Assembly (NCBI GenBank): GCA_028456385.1 | Contig: JALNQF010000066.1 | Location: 62,001 to 126,000, forward strand | Source: Ophiosphaerella korrae | Taxonomy: Eukaryota > Ascomycota > Dothideomycetes > Pleosporales > Phaeosphaeriaceae | Length of the DNA: 64,000 bases | Direction of reading: 5' to 3' | Shown: positions 34,548 to 44,274 of the stretch, in pieces | How the letters are laid out: every line of letters starts with the position of its first letter | Numbering within the stretch: the stretch's first letter is position 1 | Made by a program: the position numbers and the translations under genes | The notes under the pieces: model-generated | Told to the model about the DNA's origin: nothing | Database searches by the model: none | Seen by the model: the letters and a program-made list of their open reading frames with translations, nothing else

Positions 34548-35289
34548 TATGGGGAAATAGATTTGTCAAAGAGATAGGCCCAGTTCGAAAGTATCTACAG
34601 GATCATGGTGCGCATGGAGAGAATGGGTTGAGGGTTGTTTGGGCAGACAGCTGTAGGGTCACGGTGATGCCAAATGTTCGGTTGGACCTGCCCGCAGATG
34701 GCGCTAAGATTATCAGCCGCGCTTGACCACATTGGGCCACCAGCGGATGCGTGCAAAGGCTTGAATGGCAGTTGCGCAGTTGCGACAAAATGACATAGAC
34801 CTGAGGACTTTTCAAACGGTGTCGCAGATAGATGGTTCTTACCTACAAAGACGAGAAACGGTGGTACTGTTCATCCAGACTGCGCTGATTTCTGAATCAA
34901 CGTTACCCGCCTACGATTACTCTCCCCTCTCACGGAGTAACAACAAGCTGGGTCTGTCTGAATCCTAGCTATTATAAAGCCAGCTTCGTCAAATATGTAT
35001 TCATCCTCATCACGTAGGCATGTTGAACTAGCTTAAACCAGCTGCCCATGGCGACTGGGCCCTCACATGACGCTGCCAGCCTATTGTATAGGCGACCGAA
35101 ACGAGTAGTAGGACTATTTGTACGCTCGACGAAATTGCGCGGCCACTTCTACACGGTTCCTCCATTGCATGTAGCTTGGATCTCATCATCCATCTCAAGT
35201 ACAGTAGTCAGAGCTGGGGCACAATCACGAGAAAATCGGTGGAGCCACAACATGTTGAGATTAAATGAGTGCGTAGAAGCGGCGTGCAA
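34548..35289. other. Intergenic, AP-1 mu promoter
   Basis: No recognisable frame. This marks the edge between the intact housekeeping block and the relic-rich block to the right. Confidence 0.5.
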
Positions 35290-36525
35290 TTACGCTGGCG
35301 GCAGAAAGCTGGAGTGCAGGCCCGCTTAAATGAGAGCGTACATAACCACCCCCCCTGTGATCCATTTTGGTCAATCTAAACAAGGTTTCCGAAAGTTGGG
35401 AGATTCGTCCATTACTGAATTTGCAATCCACCATACCACGCTGGATACCCTGATGATAGCCTGTTGGCAATTTGCACATGTCCAGTGACCAAAATATACA
35501 CAACAACGAAAGCCTGAGGACATGAAATTATGTGCAGCAAGGTTGTAGTACCCTCCACATGTTGCTTGATTGTGAACTGTTTTGATTTTTGCGTTTGTCC
35601 TGCTACGTCATGATGAAACCCCATATCGATGAAGTGATCATCATTGTAAGCATAGTGCTAGCAAGGGCAAATAAGGGGGTGTTAGGTACCGTCTGGTATC
35701 ACAAAAACCCATTATTCTTATGATGTTGGCAGATAATTTTTCCTCGAGGCTCTCAACTCACCTGTAGTACTCTTGCACGAATGTATAGATGTCAGGCGTC
35801 GGCGCACTGCACCACGGCCTCTGTTCCAGCGATTTCGAACCACAATATTCCCCATAAGCCACGATTTGGGGTATAGCAAATCCTATAGCGATCAAAGACC
35901 TAGAAGTCATTGTAATGAAGAGCTCTCTAATTCGCATCAAACAGGTATACCTTGAAGGCACTTGGCTTTCCACTAGGGCGGCATTATAGGCGAGGTAGAC
36001 TCCACTAATCAGACCATTGCTTCGAAGCGTAGTAGCCACTCCAATGGACATACCGCAAAGCAGAAGCCACAAATCCCTCTGCATGGCTGCACCTTTGCGT
36101 TGACATGGAAAGCTTTCCTAGGATATGAAAGAAAGCAAACAGACTTTCTGCGTTAGGTGCGGATAGGAAAAGCCCGGCTGGAGAGATAATGTGTAGCGAA
36201 GCTGAGAGAAGAGTTACATGCTCAGCTTTCGGGCTTCGTCTAAACACCCTCAATGAAAGTTCATACAGCGAGAGGATCACCAAAAAGTGTTAAGCATTAG
36301 CGATCAACACGCCGGCTCATGTTGAGGCAGTGACTAGCGGCACTCCAGCAAGTGGAAGATCTGAATACGTCAGCACTGTTGTATTAAATTCTCTTGCGCC
36401 AACTATATTTCGCAACAACAGCTATTGCTCTAGTCAAAGTCCAACTGAATGTCCATTCCTGTTTAAAAGCATACCCCCTTCTTGCGGTTTCGGTAAATTA
36501 AACCGCATCCCATCTGATCAGAGGT
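35290..36525 (-). pseudogene. GPI18: Full-length decayed GPI mannosyltransferase 2 (PIG-V/Gpi18)
   Basis: Ordered pieces match the whole enzyme. About 36521-36430: LIRWDAV, stop, then RRGYAFKQEWTFSW (the RWDxxYF active-site region is hit by a stop). 36283-36120: SASLHIISPAGLFLSAPNAE. 36084-35760: WLLLCGMSIGVATTLRSNGL and FAIPQIVAYGEYC, ending FVQEYYR at a GTGAGT donor. 35740-35600: NGFL, stop, then PNTPLFALAS. 35624-35415: VTGHVQIANRLSSGYPAWYG. 35340-35290: VVMYALI, stop, AGLHSSFLPPA. Several stops lie where a single C-to-T change would restore Arg or Gln, others need different changes, and there is at least one frameshift near 36090. The enzyme adds the second mannose in GPI anchors and is essential in yeast, so an intact copy should exist elsewhere. 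Confidence 0.87.
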
Positions 36526-37490
36526 AGCAGGCTAGAGTGTTCTACATCTCAAGTAATGTTGCTAATGTGTCATAGCTTGGATGTGGGCTAAGTTGAGATA
36601 TGGGGAACAGCAAAGCTCTCCACAGAATAAAACTAACAGTTAATAAGACCGTGGAATTCGCAGACGAATTTCCGAAAGCGGCTCTGTCATGCTAATTATT
36701 AATGATTCTGCGTTTTAACAGTATAAAAGTTTTATTTTATGTTAGAGTTGAGTCGTATTTTCTCACGCGGGACGAAAAGAAACATCTATGATTGGGAAAT
36801 GTCCTGCATTTTTATATAATTTTAAGTAGTGATAATAGGCCCAAACTGGTTCAGAAACAACATTTCATAGCTCTTAGTAAACTGAAAAAACGGGTAAATT
36901 ACTTTCCTTGTGTTAATGCTAGATGCATACAGTAGACTAAATAACGCCGTATAATTCAACTAGGAATCTTGTATTACTCCAGCGGTACTTGTAGATACCT
37001 CGAAAATGGTTCTAAGTAGCTTGAGAATCTACCTAGTAGGTAGATATTCTTTGGCCGCTAAATCTCAAGTAGTCAACTTCCTACTTTCATAGTTGGCTGA
37101 GAGACGGGATGCAACACAAATGCCAAAATTCTGCATTGTTAGCACCTCATTTTCCAGAGCAATTGATAGACACATATCACTAGCTATTGGCACAACTCAT
37201 ATTATACAAAATGTGAGTGATTCATATGCTGTCCCTTAGAAACCTCGTGGTTGAAAAGAGGTATATTACCAGAACCAGCCATGTTAAGACATCTGTTCAG
37301 CCTCGAGCATTTTCGGGCAGGAATGTGTGAAAGGAAACTTGACCTTTTATTTTGATACCGATCATCATTCAAAAATCTGACCTGGCCTAACCCTTTAGAA
37401 GATATCCTTTTCCATAATATTCGACTCTCTCCTAATCAGTTCGCTTGGATAACTCAAATCAACCCATCTGCAGAACGGCGCACTAGCCTT
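36526..37490. other. AT-rich stretch with a degenerate dispersed repeat
   Basis: No gene. The part at about 36867-37010 (from gctcttagtaaactgaaaaa onward) resembles 49720-49865 at a level of roughly two thirds identity by eye, suggesting an old mutated repeat family. Confidence 0.4.
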
Positions 37491-38388
37491 CTATCCCAAT
37501 AGATCCTGCACTTCATAATTATACCCTTTGACCATCTCTCGGTTAATAGCTAAGAACTGGCTCTCCTCGGCTCTGCACATACCCCTACAGAACAAGCCTA
37601 CAAGAACGATTTGCTGATCGTGCTCCAACTTGTTCGCGCCTGCACTATGGTATGTATTTCCTAACACCAAGATCGCATCTCCAGGATCTATCTCGCCATA
37701 CGTAACCTCATCTTGGTGAGGCTTCCGTTCGTCATCTCAAAGGTGAGAGCCGGGGACCACTTCCGTAGCACCGTTCTTACACGTAGCCTTCGTTACTATT
37801 TATCTATCAACTTCTTCGTTCTCCAGCAGCTGAAACGCAGTGAGACTTACTGGCGGTAAAAACACCCATCTTTGCAGCCTCCTTCGGATCCTGATGCATA
37901 TGCGTTGTACGATGATCTTGATCATCCTTATGCAGCTCCTATCTTGTGCTTCTGGGCCCAACACGAACTGCAAAGAAGTTACTTAAAAGAGGCGGACTTT
38001 CACACACATTGCGTGTGCCGCCCTACTAACTCTCTGTAGTCGTCTCAAGTACATCTTTGAGCGATACCTTCACTGTGTCATGTTGCAAAACAGCCTTGAT
38101 CGCGGCTGAGGATTTACCAGCGACTCTACAGATGGTCTTGATTTCCTTTTCAAAAGCACTGAGCCTGCTTTTGTATTGTCTATCGAAGTAGGGTTTAAAA
38201 TCGGTTTGGATGGCCTCAATTTCATTTGGGCTGATCATACCTTCAATATTGATAGCGCCATCACGATAGAGGGTATCGAGGATGATATTTATAGGTGTTC
38301 CATTGGGAAAAGCCTTGAGCTCTGGAACTGTTTTAATTGAGCTAATTCTAGTTGTGTAATATAAAATATTGCGTGATACGAATAACAT
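37491..38388 (-). pseudogene. Decayed phytanoyl-CoA dioxygenase (PhyH)-like gene
   Basis: The first exon (38026-38388) reads a family-like N-terminus, LYRDGAINIEGMISPNEIEA then TDFKPYFDRQY. The C-terminal part (about 37800-37491) reads GATEVVPGSHL, stop, DDERKPHQDEVTYGEIDPGD, then LGNTYHSAGANK, GLFCRGMCRAEESQFLAINR and ends YEVQDLLG. SH is the distal iron-binding His region, and the residue after SHL, normally Trp (TGG), is TGA. Between them only fragments of the core (HxD region) remain, around AQKHKIGAA and YASGSEGG, with stops. Members are Fe(II)/2-oxoglutarate oxygenases, often in secondary metabolism. Clearly non-functional. Confidence 0.78.
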
Positions 38389-39197
38389 TTATTGATGTCA
38401 TCAGCTTCCTGTGAGGGCTGAGACAAGTTTGAAGATTCTTATGGAACAGGGGCTTCAATATATACTTGGGGATACTAAAACGGCGCCCAGGTGACAACCC
38501 AATTGTCGGCTGAGATCACATACTGTGGCATACTAGGATGCACGTAGAAGTAGGAGGCAGGCGGCGACCCGCAGTCGGCGAGATGAGTTGGAATATACGG
38601 CTTGAGTAGCTACACGACGAGTTGGTGTCGGAGGCTATCTGCCTTATCCGAAGTTACTTAAGGCTACCTGCAGAGCCGCTACACTAACCTAATGCTCCCC
38701 GATCACGTGCAGTTCTACTACACCACAATGCTCTCGTTCGTTTCATGCAAGTATGATGTAAAACTGCAATATAGAGACAAACAATCAACGTACGATACCC
38801 GAAGATCCTGGCCACCAAATACCGTAATCAAGATGCCGGCTGTAACCTTGATAAACCTTACGTATGACAACAATGAATGGGCAGACATGCTTAGCGTATT
38901 ACTACCGTAACTATGATGTTACATATGCACTATGTCCCTCCAAGACACTAGGTACACACGAGATATACAGTTACTCTACCGCAAGAGTACTGTATCATGC
39001 TGCCTTTAACTAGAACTTTAAGTTGATGTATTCATAGGCCCTTATATATATATATAGGTGGAGCAGCTCTTATTACATATCTAAAATCCACCGAAACGCA
39101 ATATGCCAACAACTAGTAAAAGATCCGCATCAACAACAGACCTAAGATAGCCAGATTGAGTATGGGTTACCCACTCAACTATACCAACAGCAGCAAC
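38389..39197. other. Stretch without a recognisable gene
   Basis: AT-rich sequence with a short TA run at 39043-39056. One 72-codon frame (38692-38910) has no motif. Confidence 0.4.
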
Positions 39198-39985
39198 TCA
39201 TAGAATGGCTTCCAAATCATTACCAAATTCAGCCAAGCCATCCTGGAGTGAGCGGAAGCGAATATCGGGAAAATACTTCCGTCTCTGTACTCGTATCATA
39301 TCTTGAGGCAAGGAACTCGCATGGCTTGCTGAGAGCAGCTGATGCTCCAAAAGGGCAATAGCATCATCATCTTCCGAGGTCCTGATGCCCTCCACATTTT
39401 GCCGAGCGATAGTTGTTGGATCTTGATATACGGGCAGTACTTGTCTCTGATAACCCTTGCGACCTCATTTCAGTTTGATTGATCGCCGGATATGTACATA
39501 TACGGCTCCCAGGCTGGGGCTATGACGAGTTTTCCAGCGCTTTTGCAACATCTTGCACTCAGGTAAAGTCTACAGACTCGTTCCCAGTCCCTAGGGTTAC
39601 CATACCGTTGTCGGATAGGTTCATAGGATCGAGAGTAAAACAACGGCTGGCCCAGATAAGTCTTAATATCCTCTGCAAACTCTGAAGGTGTGAAACGCTT
39701 GCATGCCAAACTCTCCTGGTAGGCCTGGATAAGAGTGTGGTGAATGTCAATGTATGACGAAGACACACCTCCAATTGTAGATGTCAATACCTCATAATTG
39801 CCGTGCGGGCCGCCGAGGGATTGCGGGGTATAGTCGACAATGAACTGAGTAACTCCTGGACGCTCGAGTTCTGGGTTGTGGGACCGTGTCAAGATGACGA
39901 GCTCATGATCAATCTTCATGAACTCTTCATAGATGTAGCGAGCCGGATCGCCGCTTCCAGCAATTGCGATAAGCCTGAGTTACTG
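39198..39985 (-). pseudogene. Decayed NmrA-like (NAD(P)-binding) protein gene
   Basis: The N-terminus reads LRLIAIAGSGDPARYIYEEF (glycine-rich nucleotide motif GxGxxA-like) just after a TAA, then HELVILTRSHNPELERPGVT, FIVDYTPQSL and KRFTPSEFAEDIKTY, with FYSRSYEPIRQ. The family block PAWEPYMYISGDQSN is followed by TGA where the family has Trp (TGG), then NEVARVIRDKY. The C-terminal segment RVQRRKYFPDIRFRSLQDGL (39198-39395) is in another frame. A sizeable piece between CRLYLS and KLVIAP is missing compared with intact relatives. NmrA-like proteins are short-chain-dehydrogenase-fold redox or regulatory proteins. Dead by stops, a frameshift and a deletion. Confidence 0.8.
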
Positions 39986-40832
39986 GAATTCATCTGTTCT
40001 ATTCGTTCTTTCGTCGTTGTTATTATGCATCGTGTATTTGAGAAGGAGATCAACGTTGTTAACTGCCCTGTCGTTGAGCATTTCATTGAGAGCGATCCGT
40101 GCGTTGTCTCCCATCAACATTCTTGGAACCTGTATCTTTGGATGTTAAGACCTCCGAGATGGAGCCAGGCGTCCAGGAAATACCGTGGAAAAATCTTTCC
40201 AGATATCTTTTTAAAATATATTATTGAACTCAACAATGGTTTTAGAGAAAGAATCAGGTCGAGATTTTCGTGCGCGCGTAATCGGTGCGCCGATCGCGAG
40301 GCTTCGTATGACATGCAGAGCGGCTAGGGGGGGGGGGAAATGAATACTTTTGGAGTCAGCGAATGAACTCTGGTTCTCAAGCTATTTTCTGATGAGTTGA
40401 CAGAGGGATGAAGAGTCGCCGGCTTCTTACAGCCGCTTGCTGATATCTGATCCTATACAGACTATCTCATGTATTGGTGTGCTTTTGGACTGTTGAAAAT
40501 AAGCTGAGACTAGGACCTTTTTAAAGTATGGCTTTCATAACAATTGACATTGTAGGACTAGCAAGCGTTGTTGTCAATAACACGCGACATCGGGTCGCGT
40601 GGGAACAGCCTCATCTGGGGAAGCGTAGTTAACCGAGGTGAAGCCACAAACGCTCCGCGACCCCTCTTCACCACGCTTTCTTATCTGTAGGCTTCTAAAA
40701 TTCCCTAGTCTCGATGCATTAAGGCCTTGGCGAATACGACAATGCGCGTGATGTAACTGGTCTATCTTTGTTGGTTGAAGTAGCCGCTCATCTAGCCACA
40801 CTTTGGACCAAGTCTAACTACTATTTACGGTA
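39986..40832. other. Stretch without a recognisable gene
   Basis: Contains further degraded minus-strand frames upstream of the NmrA-like relic, and a poly-G run at 40327-40337. Nothing identifiable. Confidence 0.4.
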
Positions 40833-40862
40833 ACGTGTTCCACCACTGAGCTGCGTACCCTA

Positions 40863-41137
40863 GTAAGCTGCGCACCTCAATCTACCAAAAATTGTAGTTC
40901 TAGAGGTATAGAGATTTGGCTTAAAATTGGGGGCTAAAACTCAATAATAGTTAGGCTTAGTAGCCTAAGACTGTAATGGGAGCTTCTAAGTAGGTATAAG
41001 AGGTATATTATTAAGTTACTGTTGAGATATTAAGTTCCTGTTGAGATATTAAGTTCCTGTTGAGATATTAAGTTCCTGTTGAGATATTAAGATACAGTTT
41101 TTGCGATTTTTGGTAGATTTTGAGGTGCGCAGCTTAC
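40863..41137. mobile_element. 275-bp MITE with TA target duplication (Tc1/mariner type)
   Basis: Perfect 17-bp ends GTAAGCTGCGCACCTCA, extending with a small gap to about 33 bp (…TCTACCAAAAAT), in inverted orientation. TA lies directly on both sides (40861-40862 and 41138-41139). Removing the element plus one TA restores the outer terminal repeat (ccctag|gcacacggg), as seen in the uninterrupted right end. It contains the 19-bp tandem repeat at 41015-41093 and no coding frame. Confidence 0.8.
41015..41093 (+). repeat. 19-bp tandem repeat, about four copies
   Basis: Unit ttaagttcctgttgagata repeated about four times, the first copy with one change (ttac). It lies inside the 275-bp MITE, so copy number may vary between elements and strains. 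Confidence 0.85.
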
Positions 41138-41165
41138 TAGGCACACGGGTGCCAATACTCCCCGA

Positions 41166-41339
41166 TGTTACGCTACGGGCCGCAGTAGGCCGTAAGCTGC
41201 GCACATGCGCACATGCGCAAGATAAGGGCGAGGGCCCTTGGACAACATATACTGTTCTACTCCTGTATTCAACATTGTTGAATACTCGGCTATCTTTTTG
41301 GGTTTGTTTGACGCAGTGGAGTAGAGCTGCGGTTTAACA
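41166..41339 (+). repeat. 174-bp dispersed repeat, copy 1
   Basis: Starts TGTTACGCTACGGGCCGCAG and ends GAGCTGCGGTTTAACA. The reverse complement of 59888-60051 aligns along the whole length with scattered changes (shared: tactgttctactcctgtatt, tttttgggtttgttt, gcagtgg). The ends are TG...CA like a short LTR, but no target duplication is visible at either copy. Confidence 0.75.
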
Positions 41340-41342
41340 TAT

Positions 41343-41683
41343 ATGTTAAACCGCCGGCGCCTCGCTGCTCGTGGTGGTGCTCCCTTGGGAGTGGCTACCC
41401 AGACACCTACGACCACGCCTCAGTTCTTGGGGCTTATCTTGTCTGAGCAGTGTAGCCTTGTGGCTCAGCAGAGGGGCTTGGTTGGGGTGTTGACGGAGAT
41501 TTCGGGTCACCTTCGTCACATTGTATGTTCGCCTGTGTCGCACCTATATAGCGCATGCTAACCGCTATTCAGGCTCGACATGATCACCTTTCTACGGAGC
41601 AAGTCGATGATGATGATGAAGATGATGATGATGATGAGGATGCCGAGGAGGAAGAAGAAGAAGAAGAGGCGGAGGCTGAGTGA
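41343..41683 (+). CDS. Small spliced gene with acidic tail, inside transposon
   Basis: Exons 41343-41522 and 41573-41683 (intron GTATGT...CTAAC...CAG, 50 bp) give 96 residues: MLNRRRLAARGGAPLGVATQ start, a short helical middle (LSEQCSLVAQQRGLVGVLTE) and a C-terminus that is nearly all Asp and Glu (DDDDEDDDDDEDAEEEEEEE). Unlike its AT-rich, stop-riddled surroundings it has high GC and no stops. It could be the C-terminal end of a longer transposon protein or a captured gene. Family not recognised; whether it is expressed is unknown. Confidence 0.45.
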
Positions 41684-42000
41684 GATGTTTCGCTCTTGAA
41701 GAGCGAGTAGGGCGCGGGCGGAGAGTAGTTAGGGCTCACTTAGTGAGCAGAAAAGAAATGGTTTGTAGTGTAATTATTTGTTTTTCTATATACGTAGATA
41801 CCTAGCTATAGAGCTAAAAGCTATAGTATATAGTTTACTCTGTAAGTGCGTTTTAAGTGCATAAATTACGCTTTTTGTGTTTGGTTTAATTGTAAAGCGC
41901 TTTAAGCTAAATTAAAATCTTTAAGTAATTTGTCTATATCGTTAAAGTCTATAGTAAGAGTCTATATATCCTAGGATTTGTTACATCCTTTCTATCTAAA

Positions 42001-42277
42001 TGGTAAGAGGTAGCTGGAAGACAATAGTACTTGCCGTAGGTCGCAGGAGATAGTGAAGGGATGACGAATAGTATTAAAGGGTACTACTAGTATCTAAGAG
42101 AGAATAATACTTGCTTTACTCTTCTCGCAAGTTTCGAGCATTTTATGCGCCTGTGTGGCGCATCTGCCCCGTTTTTGACTACAACTATACAACGTCATGA
42201 TTTCTGGTGTATCGGCCCCGCCCCCAACTCGTACCAGAGTTGCAAGAGTCTCGAGTGTTCTGAAATCCTTTGTTACA
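42001..42277 (+). mobile_element. Solo LTR with 5-bp target duplication
   Basis: 277-bp unit beginning TGGTAAGAGGTAGCTGG and ending TTTGTTACA. It is flanked by ctaaa on both sides (41996-42000 and 42278-42282), the signature of LTR-retrotransposon insertion followed by LTR-LTR recombination. A second copy lies at 42427-42704. Confidence 0.75.
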
Positions 42278-42426
42278 CTAAAGAGATACTCTAGTTGTCC
42301 CTTCTTTTTGCATTTCTTTAGGATTCTTTTAACCTCTTATACCTCTTCTCCTTCTTTTATTACTTTAGGTAGTTAGGTATTATCTTCTATACCTAATTAA
42401 GGTTTCTATCTTTTAAGGAGAGAAAT

Positions 42427-42704
42427 TGTTAGGAGGTAGCTGGAAGACAATAGTACTTGCCGTAGGCCACAGGAGATAGTGAAGGGATGACGAATAGTAT
42501 TAAAGGGTACTACTAGTATCTAAGAGAGAATAATACTTGCTTTACTCTGTTCGCAAGTGTAGAGCCTTTTATGCGCCGGTGTAGCGTATCTGCCCCGCTT
42601 TGGACTACAACTATACAACGTCATGATTTCTAGTGTATCGGCCCCGCCCCCGACTCGTACCAGAGTTCACAAGAGTCCCGAGTATTCTGAGAACCTTCGT
42701 TACA
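42427..42704 (+). mobile_element. LTR copy 2 of the same family
   Basis: Begins TGTTAGGAGGTAGCTGG and ends TTCGTTACA, about 90 percent identical to 42001-42277 by eye and in the same direction. Flanks differ (gaaat and ccaag), so it abuts a rearranged junction with the Copia fragment that follows. Confidence 0.65.
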
Positions 42705-42711
42705 CCAAGCT

Positions 42712-42965
42712 TCAAACCAAGCTCTGGCACGTTAATATCTATAATCACTAGCTAAGACAAGAGGTCTTAGCTAGTCAAATCCAAGTGAAATACGCTCTAT
42801 TAACTAAGATGACTGCTAACGGCTTTACAAAGGTCCTACCAGCTAAGAAATAGGAGAGCTTCTTGAACTAGCTTAGGCTAGTAGAGGTAAAAGAGCATTA
42901 GGTAACATATAAGGCACCTCTTAATAAGATACAAGACTACCTCGAAGATCTCGCACTTAACCCAT
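42712..42965 (+). pseudogene. Copia-type pol 3' end, stop-riddled
   Basis: Reads TKLWHVNIYNH, stop, LRQEVLASQIQVKYALLT, KMTANGFTKVLPAKK, stop, ESFLN, stop, LRLVEVKEH, matching the end of Ty1/Copia polyprotein (the conserved ADGLTK-like box followed by a QLGL-like box). Stops are mostly TAG/TAA where CAG/CAA or TGG would be expected, as after RIP. Confidence 0.7.
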
Positions 42966-42995
42966 AAAGATCCAGCTTGCTAAAGAGTTACTAAG

Positions 42996-43905
42996 CTAAA
43001 GGAGTGTGTTAGATTACGAGCTACTGCAACGAGTACGAACTACTACCAGAGCTCTAGCGCAACGATTGCTCTCGCTCAACACTGCGCCAAGCTGAGATCG
43101 CAATCTCGAGTCAGCTTAGAGATAGAGCTTGCGAGTTGGCTCACTCAGCTGGCTCGCGAGCTTCAGGTGACGTTAGAGATCGGCGATGACGATTGATCTA
43201 CAGTGCTAATGCGCGATACTAGCTTGCCTCTAACTCAACCACATAGCACCGGCTCCGATATTGTCAGCTGAGACGCAGCGAGCCACGCCAGCTGTGACGT
43301 CGCTAGAACTGACGTTGAGCATCTGAGCGAGCATGTGAGATTCAGATGAGAATCGAGACTGCGCATCACCTCAACTACTGCGCATCTCCGCACCAGCACC
43401 AGTTGGAGAATCAAGGTCTGGCCCAGTCCAGATATCATCGGCACGATAGCTCATCACGTCATGAACTGACTGCGTCGAGCTGATACACTAGTCAACCACG
43501 AAATTCGAGATAGCAGCTCTCCACCACCGAGTTGTAACTACGGAGGAAGGGGATATATAGACTGGCAGATAGGGCCGAGAAGGAGAGATCAGAGATTTCA
43601 ATCAGTTACTCAAATCAATCAAATCAATCACTTTATTCAATCAATTTCCACCCAAGTTTGCTCAGGTCACACGTGATCAATCTGAAATAAGGCTTTTCTC
43701 AAAGTTGCAGTATCCACCTCCAACAAGGCCCTCACATGGCCGTTACGAAAAAGCCTTTTTATCAACCTGCAATAACCCCTACAAAATCTGACGATACTAC
43801 CCTCTAAGATTATAGCCTAGCCTTAACGTTTTAAGACGCCGTTAAAGCAGAAAACATCTACCTTTAAGTAAGGGATCCTACAGGCCTCTATATATTCAAT
43901 CGCAC
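42996..43905 (+). mobile_element. Copia LTR followed by gag start
   Basis: A Copia-like LTR opens TGTTAGATTACGAGC at about 42996, carries a TATA-like ggatatatag near 43549 and ends near 43655 (exact end not fixed). Downstream a gag-like frame starts at 43736 (MAVTKKPFYQPAITPTKSDD), with stops, then DAVKAENIYL, and ends at about 43905. Because the pol 3' end lies on the left of this LTR and gag on its right, the arrangement is pol-LTR-gag, a head-to-tail junction. Confidence 0.6.
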
Positions 43906-44274
43906 CCCGCACTTGCAATTTTTTTTTAGCGTATTATGCGTAGCATAATTATTTTAGTCTGCTATTAAAAAAGCTAAGTAAAATGGTTGAGAAATGCGTA
44001 GCTGAGATGATTGGGAAATTTGGATGCGGGTGTTTGATTTTCGCGGTGCGGGGAATATTGGCACCCGCGTGCTAGGGTACGGAGCTCAGTGGTGGGACAT
44101 GTTGAGGCTTATCATATCGCCCTTGGCCACAGATATCATGGTGTAACATATTCCTTCGCTGGGCATCGGCTCACTTGTGCTATTTCCATAAAGAGGGCTT
44201 GATTTCGGCGTTCTTTGAGAATCCTCTCGCTACTCATAAACTTCAACACCGACACACCCACCCAACGATCCGCG

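Larger units (their letters stand above)
40833..44102. mobile_element. Composite DNA transposon with about 54-bp terminal inverted repeats
   Basis: The right end, reverse-complemented from 44102, reads acatgtcccaccactgagct then ccgtaccctagcacgcgggt and gccaatattccccg. The left end shows the same sequence starting at 40833 (acgtgttccaccactgagct...), interrupted after ccctag by a nested element and resuming at 41140 with gcacacgggtgccaatactc. The interior holds a 174-bp repeat, a small spliced gene, two LTRs, and Copia fragments. No clear target duplication was seen at the outer ends (cggta on the left, tgagg on the right). No transposase of its own was recognised, so it is probably a non-autonomous element that collected insertions. 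Confidence 0.65.

Noticed and set aside
39803..40327. 174-codon plus-strand open frame
   Set aside because: It lies antisense to the NmrA-like relic and its upstream fragments. The minus strand carries the recognisable protein pieces, so the plus frame is a shadow.
42001..42704. Paired LTRs of one short retrotransposon (150 bp apart)
   Set aside because: The first copy has its own perfect 5-bp duplication on both sides, so it is an independent solo LTR rather than the 5' LTR of a unit ending at 42704.
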